NCBI GenBank assembly: GCA_027946365.1
Contig: JAPEUQ010000004.1
Coordinates: 2,604,001 to 2,668,000 of the forward strand
Direction of reading: 5' to 3'
Source of the DNA: Kalmusia sp. IMI 367209
Taxonomy: Eukaryota > Ascomycota > Dothideomycetes > Pleosporales > Didymosphaeriaceae
Length of the DNA: 64,000 nt
Shown here piece after piece: positions 56,555 to 64,000 of the stretch. Within the stretch, counting starts at the first letter, position 1. Each line of letters begins with the position of its first letter. Below the pieces are notes generated by a model. The model saw only the letters and a program-made list of their open reading frames with translations. It was not told the DNA's origin and ran no database searches. Position numbers and translations under genes: made by a program.

Positions 56555-57981
56555 GTTAGGCTCACACCGCCTCCTTTGTGTAACTACTTATCGATCAAGG
56601 ATCATTAATGTATCAACATGACGAGCATAAAAAATTTGAGATCTTTGAACCGTGCAAGCCATAAGGAGCCTTGCCTAATGTCTTATTCTGTACTACAGAT
56701 TATCAAATGCACCGTTCCATTCCTGTCACCAGTCTGCCTCGTGTACTCATCTACTAGACATGTCACTTGTGAGCCCAATACTGAGCTTCGCCACTATCTG
56801 TCTGAGAAATGACTAAGTGTGGCTTTTGAAATCGTGTTGGGAATTTCGTATTTTTCGTTCTGAATGAGGGGTACGTGGCTTGGCAAACGCTGAGTGGTTT
56901 GGTGAACGGCTGAACTTGATGTGGATTGGGCGCCTCAATTTCACATGTTGCGCTTCCGAGCACGCACGAATCGACCATCAGCCACCACAGTGGGATGCAT
57001 TTGGGTCTGACGGCATAACCCATGCGCTTGTGCATCGCATACTGTTGAACAGTCTCCTCTCCTCGTCCCTGCGAGAACAAATCGTTGCAACGTCTATCAT
57101 AAACAGGTTGTCTGAATGTTACATACATATACCAGTAATGATACGTAAGAGGTTCATTGTCTTCAGACTTGGTCGAAAACTCGATCGTGGACTAGGCTGA
57201 TTGTCGTGCAAGGCAGTGAAGAAGGCTTAGCAGAACCCACGCTCGATCTTCATCTCCTCTTGCTTCATAGCTCAAGGATGGCCCTCTAAGGCACCTAGAC
57301 TATGTGTTGGGGTGAAGCAGCCTTGAAACGTGTCCGAAGCCGCGAACATCCTCTCTGAAGTTCTTCACGCGACAACTCGTAGCCCAAAACTTTATTGTGT
57401 TTTCTCAGAGATAGTGAGCCCACTGGCGCCGAAGTTACTGCCATTTCCAATATAAGAATGCAGAGCCGCTCTTAGTCACTCCGTCGAAGAATCTGAATAA
57501 TAATTACCGACATCGAGCCTATAAAGTTATTCGACCATCCACGCTAGCTTTCGCACACAGGTTCCAACTTAGAACCGCGCGATCCTAACGCAGCCAACCA
57601 CTCGATTCAAAACTTCCCAAGAGAGTGGAAACTCAACTTCGTACCAGGTGGCCGGTTGCCTTCACAGCCTACGTCCTTCCCTGAAATCAGCTGAACGGCG
57701 TCATCCCTGCCACGACAACGCGAGAGCCTCAGCCTCCTTGTATATACACCCGAGCTTACCCACTTATTTCACGGACAAGCGACGACCGCCCGACATCAAC
57801 GGCAACTACCGCGCTAACTCAATTAACCATATGCTTCTGCTTCGTATTTCCACGTGTATCAAGTCGCAACAACAATTTTCTCTACATAGCATCGGCCGCA
57901 TATGGATGCTTTCACAACGCAAGAACACGACACATTCAGGCGGTCAAAGCTTTAGCACCAGCTACGTCCTACAAGTTCAGT
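56555..57981. other. Intergenic region between divergent genes
   Basis: 1427 bp. It serves as upstream region for the MFS gene and the coiled-coil/ankyrin-like gene. Open frames at 56763-57128 and 57648-58070 lack family features and overlap nothing credible. No RNA gene is recognised. Confidence 0.4.
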
Positions 57982-59340
57982 ATGGCCGAGCCAGTTTCCG
58001 GTGTAATCACGCTGATCACTTTCTCCCTGGTTATTATCCGGGAAACGAGAAGAATCATACGAGAGACTAGCGAGGTGGATAACAAGATTAGCAAAATTTT
58101 AGCTGAGCTTGAGGATGTAGAGAAATATATGGTGCTTGTAGAAGAGCAATGCAATACTATGTTAGGTCGTGGAGAGAGCGTACCACGGTCTATCAATGAC
58201 TCCTTGGTAAAACTCCGCCCTCGTCTCGAAGACGTTCAACAGGTTGTTCGAGATCTAGCATCACGAGAATCAGGTACACTATACCAGAGATTCAAGCTCA
58301 AGATTCGTGCGAAAGTCTCAGAGAAAGACGTAAATGACGCGATTAAGGACCTGGAACATCACCAAAGTCACATAGCAAAACATGTGAACCTTTGGAATTT
58401 GTACGTACGATGCGAACGATAACACAAATATACCTAAACTGACTGTGTGTAGGCAGATAACGGCAAGCATACACCGGAGGGCATCTGAAACCCCATCAGC
58501 AGTACGTCATTCAAGGCCGTTGTCTCACACAATAGACTGATAACCCAAGGTACAGGTTGCTCTTCCTAGTCCGATAGATCGGCTTTCACCTACCGACATA
58601 TATCATTTCAGAGATAGAACGCTATCAAATGGATCTACTCTGTGTGCACTACCAAGTGCCATTGAACGAAGTCCATCAATGACAACACAAGATTCGTTTC
58701 CAACAGAATGTTCTTCGAGTTCAAGTGCGGTACAAATACAAAGCGATCGAAGAGAGGGTAAACTTTTGGAAAGTAAATCCTCGCAGCCAGTAGCTTCTGA
58801 CAAAAGTCTCGATATTCACGATCAAATCAATGGAGCCGAGAACGCTGAGAGCCGGTTGCGCGCGGTCCAACATATTCTGAAACATCAACCAGTCAACAAA
58901 GAACTCGTTGAAAAAAAAGATAAATATGGACGAACGCCGCTATTTGCAGCCATCAGAGTAGACGACATTCGACTAGCACGCATGTGTGAGTATCTCCGGA
59001 CTATGTTGTGCCAATGACTCCTGCTGATTGTATATTGCATCTAGTGGTCATCGAATTCAGAGCCGATATTAATGCAATAGACGGTCATCCATGTTCTGTG
59101 CTGGAACATGCTCTTTCTCATCCCAGAGAGAACTTTGTCAGGTTTCTCATCGAGCAAGGGGTCGACGAGCATAATGTCTCATCAGAGACGCATCGCAAAA
59201 AACTAGAGGAGATCAAAGAAACAATCGAGTTTGAGAAGAAAAACAATAAGAAGCGCAAAGAAAAGATGATGGAGCAGAAGCCCATACAAACGTCGAAAAG
59301 AGGACTAAGTTGGGGATCAAAGAAGCGTTCTCCGATCTGA
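57982..59340 (+). CDS. Coiled-coil plus ankyrin-like protein with an NLR-type N-terminus
   Basis: Four exons (57982-58400, 58453-58501, 58556-58985, 59045-59340) give 397 residues. The N-terminus MAEPVSGVITLITFSLVIIRETRRII with heptad-like helices to ~residue 130 resembles the helical (Helo-like) N-terminal domain that opens many fungal STAND/NLR-type proteins. A Ser-rich linker follows. Residues ~250-330 look like one or two ankyrin repeats: KDKYGRTPLFAAIRVDDIRLARM, then ADINAIDGHPCSVLEHALSH and VRFLIEQGVDEH. The end is very basic (KKNNKKRKEKMMEQKP). The central NACHT/NB-ARC ATPase that full-length NLRs have is absent, so it is a truncated architecture. A role in self/non-self recognition is conceivable, but only the overall design suggests it. 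Confidence 0.65.
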
Positions 59341-59495
59341 CTTCTCACCTCTTACTCCGATAGAGCATTCTCAGGCGGCCCACAGTGTGCAGAATTTAGC
59401 GTCAGAATGCGAAGATGAAAAGGTATTATGGCTCGATTTATTCTAGTATATTCACGTTCTGCGACTGTAGCAGGTTTGAATACACTTCCCACCAC

Positions 59496-60661
59496 TCATC
59501 CCTTGAACTGATACCCGTCATCCCCATTTGGTCGGCCTTCGTACCTATACCTCTCTTCCTGTTCCCAATACTGAGGAAACCCGACCCCTTCGCAGACATC
59601 CTCATATGAAAGTAGCACCGGTGGCTTTCCCACCGTCAAACTGCCCTTCAACGCCTCCAATGCCTCCCTGATACTTCGCAATTTAGCCGCTACGAGGGTA
59701 AATGGATACGCAACACCGCAGTATCCTAGCTCCGCTAGATCTTTTGCAGATATATTCTCTGTCTTGCCTCCTTCGATAATGTTGGCGAACACAGGGAAGT
59801 CGAGGTCCTTCCGAAGACGTGCCATTGCCTCGCGATCAGGGAGCGCTTCCACGAAAACACAATCTACGCCGATCTCAATAGCCTTTTTCGCACGAAGTAG
59901 GGCTTCTTCGTAGCTGATGATCATGCTATCAGTACGCGCCATAACATATATGTCGAGACCATTGTTGCGGGCATCAACAGCGGCCTGCCAACGGGCGAAA
60001 GCCTCGCCGCGAGAGACAACGTTCTTCCCTCGCGTATGGCCACAGCCTAGAAGAGTCAAGTCGGTCAAAGTTGGACGGGGAGCGTTTCAACGGCGGAAAA
60101 CTTACGCTTTGGCCACGTCTGATCCTCGATCAGGATACCCGCAGCACCAGCATGCGCAAATCTAATCATCCGTCAGCCATGTTTCCACTCCTGATGAAAA
60201 TTCATGTTCTACCCTTCCACGGTTCTCTTGACATTCATCGGACTACCATATCCTGTATCTCCATCCACCATGATGGGAATGTCAACGACTCGCACTATCT
60301 CTTGGATCTTCGCCGCTACCTCCTGAAACGCAATGTATCCGGTGTCCGGTATCCCGAAAGATGAAGCCAATGCATACCCCGCAAGAAGAATGTAGGGGAA
60401 CCCGGCTTCCTCACATAAGCGCGAACTTAGGGCATCGTAGCTGCACGGTGTAGCTAGAATCTTGGAAGGATCCGAGTGCGCTTCTAGAAACATGCTTCGG
60501 AGGCGAGAAGCTTGCAGCGACGGAACACGTCCGCGGCAGTTAGGAATGGTGAGTGCGACATCTTGGGCATTAGAGGAAGGCTGAGATGTGATGGGCTTGC
60601 CAGAGGTCAAAGCAAATGGGTAGGGATTGGTGTTGACGATTGATTTGGACATTTTGGACAA
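59496..60661 (-). CDS. Isocitrate lyase/phosphoenolpyruvate mutase superfamily enzyme
   Basis: Three exons (60661-60213, 60161-60106, 60046-59496) give 351 residues, or 348 from a second ATG. The TIM-barrel motifs are YDALSSRLCEEAGF, PIMVDGDTGYGSP (metal-binding D133 and D135), GILIEDQTWPKRCGH with the catalytic cysteine C170, and MARTDSMI. The K-R-C-G-H signature marks lyases (2-methylisocitrate-lyase-like, oxaloacetate or dimethylmalate lyase) rather than PEP mutases, which lack the cysteine. It should cleave a C-C bond in a 2-hydroxy di- or tricarboxylate with Mg2+. The 351-residue length is far short of true isocitrate lyase (~540). A TATA-like ATATATAG lies ~60 bp upstream on the minus strand. 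Exact substrate unknown. Confidence 0.87.
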
Positions 60662-62009
60662 AAGATAGATCTTAAGTCTAGTTGAAGATCGGAAATGTCT
60701 TCCAAGTGTGGAATTAGGAAGCTGTTATATCTATATACGCAGTGGTACAGAGGAGGGGAAGCTTCCAATGGTTCCGATTTCGTTCCGACGGCTCGGTTGA
60801 TCTGCGCGATGTGACAAGGTGATCCGGCTCAAGCGCTCGGAGTGTGCGGATCCAAGGCATACTTCCCTTGGGTACAGCTGTTCACCATGATCCGGGGTAA
60901 TTTTTGATGGCGTGATTGAGAGGAGTGGTAGGAGAGACAATAAAAAAAGCTATTAAGCCTACGTCATTTAGCGACCGGAGGCTTTGAAGCAGTACATTAG
61001 TCCTCGAGCTTGGTAACAGCATCGTAAAATTGATCATACATACAACATCTCTTCTCTCGATAGACTAGGTATGAAGCAAACTGGACTTCACTAGACCGAG
61101 TGATAACGTGTGCAATTATGTCAATAAGCATGCATTGTGGAATCTTAGGTGGGTCTTTGTTCAAGCCTAGTAAGATGGTTTGCTATAGTCGCGAGGCGAG
61201 ATGGCTTTCATTTCGTATCAGCCCTATCACTATTTTATTGTACGTTAGCTAATGTGTTTTCTGATCGAAAATTAAGTGCAAAGTAGCTGCAAGACATCCA
61301 GCAAACCAAGAGAGCCAAGCCACTGTATGACCTCCGCAGCATCAACATCACACTCTCTTATCTCATCACGGACAGTCTAGAACCATTCTTCTGTCCCCAA
61401 CAAACAGATCTACCCATGCAGACTCACCTGACCTGGCGTGCCACACGCCTCATCCCCCCCTCTCTCGACCTCTGCCCCTTACGCGCCAAATCTGAAACCC
61501 CATCCAGACGTGAAACCCCAGATCCCAGAGGACCGGATACTGCACGGCCCGCCGTGTTCCAAGCTGGCTTCATCTTCTGATCCAGACGCACGTAATTCGA
61601 AATATGCGCATTGGTGCTGAACAAGCAGGATTGGTCGCGTGTGGAGTGTTTCCCCCATTGGGACAAGTGAACGCTGGAAATTGCAGATCCGAGGCTTGTC
61701 GTTGGAAGCGAGACCGAGGTGAACGAAAGCAGAGTGCACAGTTGATTAATGTTGAATGCTAGTATTATATGGATATTGACCGAATTTTCATCCTCCCTCG
61801 TCCGCCTTCCCACGTAATATACACAAAAGGACGAGCCCTCGAGGCTGCAAACAGATCATTAAAAACATCGGCTCATCTGGGTGTGAGAATTCAGTGCTTG
61901 CGACCTCCCTATATTTCCACCGTATTGGTTGCTGTTGGCCACTTGCAATCAATCAACGCTAATGCTAAGGACGTACTTGTAACAGAAAAGGAACAATACA
62001 AAGGCGAGC
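60662..62009. other. Intergenic region
   Basis: 1348 bp between two minus-strand genes. An open frame at 61424-61813 (minus) has no family features and is not called. It should hold the lyase promoter and the 3' end of the membrane-protein gene. Confidence 0.4.
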
Positions 62010-63682
62010 TCACGATAGGACAGTAGGATTGTGGCCGCGATCGAGAATCTCTGATGGTACAGCGCTGCGCGTGCTAAAACGGACTTCGGTGCCAGGATGC
62101 TGTTTGAAGATGGGGGCAGTATCGACGGTCGTACGGGTATCGTGGCGTTCGTGCCTGATATTCTTCCCTGGAAGGCCCATCGAAGGAGGTAGGGGTGGGG
62201 TGGCGGGCATGCGGGGCGGTAGTGAAGCACTCATGGGTGCTGAACTCTCTCTGAGCCTTTCAACATTCTTTGGCATAGCGGGGACGTCGGGAACGTGATC
62301 ATGCTCGTCATCTCCTGAATAGATCGTGGAAGTCGAGGTAAGCCGGAATTGCTCCTTCAACTTCTGAGCTTCAATGCGGTTCGTTTGCTGATTTACCCAA
62401 GAGTCGACGGTGCGGAATCGGGGAACCGAAGACCGTGTCGTCATGTAACTCTCACGGCCAGCTTGGTAGGTGCTCGCATCTCGGTTCAAGTCATTGGGTG
62501 TCTGTGGCGCGTTTGAGTTCGTCCAGCTAAATCTGCTCATCATGCCGCCAAGTCCTGCCTTGCCAGATATTGATGGTCTGTTGTTAAGAAATTGTTTAAA
62601 TGTCGGTGGTGGAGGTAAGGGAGACAATGATCGTTCTTGTGGAACATCCGGATATCTGAGTTCAGAGGCGTCGTCATCGATCGACCTTGTATTTCTGGTA
62701 GAAGCACTGCGTCGCAGGTCTTGTTGGCCGAGAATAGGTGACGACGGAGTCGCACTGGGGTCACGCCGGTGCGAGTTGTTACGACGAGGAGGCGGAGACT
62801 CGAGAAGAAAGCTCGTTCCATGTGTATCGGCGGAGGGTTTCCTTTGCGCTTGCAGATTGAAGCTAGCAGGCGATCAGTGTCTTGAATAGATTCGTAACAA
62901 AGAAGCATCCTCACACATACCTTTCGCTTCGGTTCAGAGCCATGGTTGGCCTTTGTGACGTAAATGAACCTGAACGAGCCATGGCCGCTTGCGGAGGGGT
63001 GACTGTGTTGTTTCTCAGAGAGCCGTAGTCGCTGCTGAATGATTGTTTTGCGTCCCAGTCGCCTTCGAACTTGGGTGGTGGCGGTGGGCCTCGACGAGTG
63101 ACTTGATGCTTGCTCTGCTTGAGAACTTGGGCGAGCGTTAGTCCACGTTTCCGCATTGTGTAGATGGCAAGGAGGATCATGACGATGATGATTGTCGCAC
63201 CTATCACTGTTAGTCTGGGATAGTTTACAAGGTCTTTTCCAACCATACCAATCGATCCAGCCGCAATAAGCAGGTGTTCCGTAGTCTGCGAAATGCCACC
63301 TTTGTGTCCTGGGGGATGATTTGGAGGAGGCGGTGGGATTTCAACGACGACTGTTGCGGTAGGGTCATTATTAGCGAAAGCTCCTGGCGTTGCTTGCGTA
63401 TTCGTCAAAGTGACGGTTAACTGTTCTCGTCAGCGGCGAATACCTTTCGATTCTCCATGACCAGATCCGTACCGGTTGCGGTGGTCCCCTATCGTCATCG
63501 TCATCGTCGTCGTCGTCCCTGATCTGGAGGCGGGTCGGTCGAGATTGCACCTGGGCATCCAGACGGTCGGCAGGCACGGTTGGGGCTGGGATCGATGTGA
63601 CGCGAGAGATGTCCACCTCTTCTCTCCCCACGACGACGTATTTTGACCGCTCCTCCCTCCTCTGAACCCTTGGAACCGGCAT
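62010..63682 (-). CDS. Single-pass membrane protein with Asp9 run and proline-rich tail
   Basis: Four exons (63682-63473, 63420-63249, 63200-62921, 62862-62010; introns 52, 48 and 58 nt) give 504 residues. The N-terminal ~70 residues are basic, then carry nine consecutive aspartates (residues 56-64). A Thr/Pro stretch (VVVEIPPPPPNHPPGHKG) precedes one membrane segment assembled across a splice junction, LLIAAGSIGATIIIVMILLAIY, followed by positive residues (TMRKRG), so the C-terminal ~360 residues are probably cytosolic. That tail is Ser/Pro-rich with polyproline (GPPPPPKFEG, PLPPPPTFKQFL), typical of SH3/WW ligands. The layout recalls fungal cell-wall sensors or skin-like surface proteins, but there is no cleavable signal peptide and no known ectodomain. 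Function unknown. Confidence 0.72.
63491..63517 (-). repeat. GAY trinucleotide repeat encoding nine aspartates
   Basis: On the minus strand nine GAC/GAT codons follow each other in the first exon of the membrane protein. Mixed codons suggest selection on the amino acid run or an old repeat rather than a fresh expansion. Confidence 0.8.
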
Positions 63683-64000
63683 GTTGAATGGTCGGAGGAT
63701 GGGCCGATGAGCCCTCTCAAGCTTCCTGCCGCTCAAAAAGATCCCCAAACAACATCTGAAGGCCGCCCGCTGTCAAGATGATTGCGTCGAATGTAATTGT
63801 ATAGTCCTAAGCCTGCTAGGACCGCTGCCAGAGGGGTAGAAGAGAAGGGAAGGTGAACGAAAGTATGAAGTATTAGCAACAGCAGCCCGGCTGCGGAACG
63901 AAGGACAGACAGGCAAGTCAGCAGCGAGCAGCAAAAGGCTGGGCGAACGCTCGAGACTACATGGTAATGCGACAGGACACAGAGGGATATGAGGAAGCGC
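63683..64000. other. Upstream region of the membrane-protein gene to the window end
   Basis: 318 bp holding the 5' leader and part of the promoter of the membrane-protein gene. No ATG extends its reading frame upstream. No other gene is visible before the window ends. Confidence 0.4.

Noticed and set aside
61424..61813. 129-codon minus-strand open frame between the lyase and membrane-protein genes
   Set aside because: No family features, no plausible signal or domain, and no splice partners were seen.

Overview
The window is nuclear DNA of a filamentous ascomycete (Pezizomycotina; I lean towards Dothideomycetes, by inference only). The evidence is many short GT-AG introns of about 48-75 nt that restore reading frame, proteins of typical fungal families (fungalysin M36, GH11 xylanase, fungal carboxymuconate cyclase, EthD proteins, FCY2-like and MAE1-like transporters), gene spacing of 0.3-2 kb and genes on both strands. 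I recognised no rRNA, tRNA, CRISPR array or intact transposon.

Layout. 0-10 kb: the end of a protein with a concanavalin-like C-terminus, an Sqt1/AAMP-type WD40 protein, a peroxisomal (SKL-ending) 4-coumarate-CoA-ligase-like acyl-CoA ligase, a large AlkB-type dioxygenase with two zinc modules, and an MDR oxidoreductase. 10-11.5 kb: a decayed stretch with remnants of a secreted or beta-helix protein. 11.7-19.8 kb: aromatic and acyl-CoA catabolism, comprising isovaleryl-CoA dehydrogenase, a carboxymuconolactone-decarboxylase-family protein, an intradiol ring-cleavage dioxygenase, a fungal carboxymuconate cyclase (divergent from the dioxygenase) and a fusion of two EthD domains with an enol-lactonase-like hydrolase. 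Together these look like a beta-ketoadipate branch: ring opening, lactonisation, decarboxylation and lactone hydrolysis to 3-oxoadipate.

21-30 kb: a secreted GH11 xylanase, a 1374-residue Ser/Pro-rich disordered protein and an MFS transporter. 30-38 kb: two fungal hypothetical proteins, the first with an F-box-like segment, and a GPI-anchored Cys-rich surface protein. 38-44 kb: an OsmC protein, a MAE1/TehA-type transporter and, divergent from it, an FCY2-like purine-cytosine permease broken by one in-frame TAG. 44-50 kb: a six-exon coiled-coil protein ending in a perfectly spaced Zn2Cys6-like cluster, a frameshifted small membrane-protein gene and a secreted fungalysin. 51-57 kb: a TauD-family dioxygenase and a sugar-porter-like MFS gene with two single-base homopolymer frameshifts. 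57-64 kb: a small coiled-coil/ankyrin-like protein, an isocitrate-lyase-superfamily enzyme and a single-pass membrane protein with an Asp9 run.

Gene models were assembled by eye from splice sites and frame continuity; each spliced length given was checked to be a multiple of three. Functions are inferred from family motifs recognised in the translations, with no database search.
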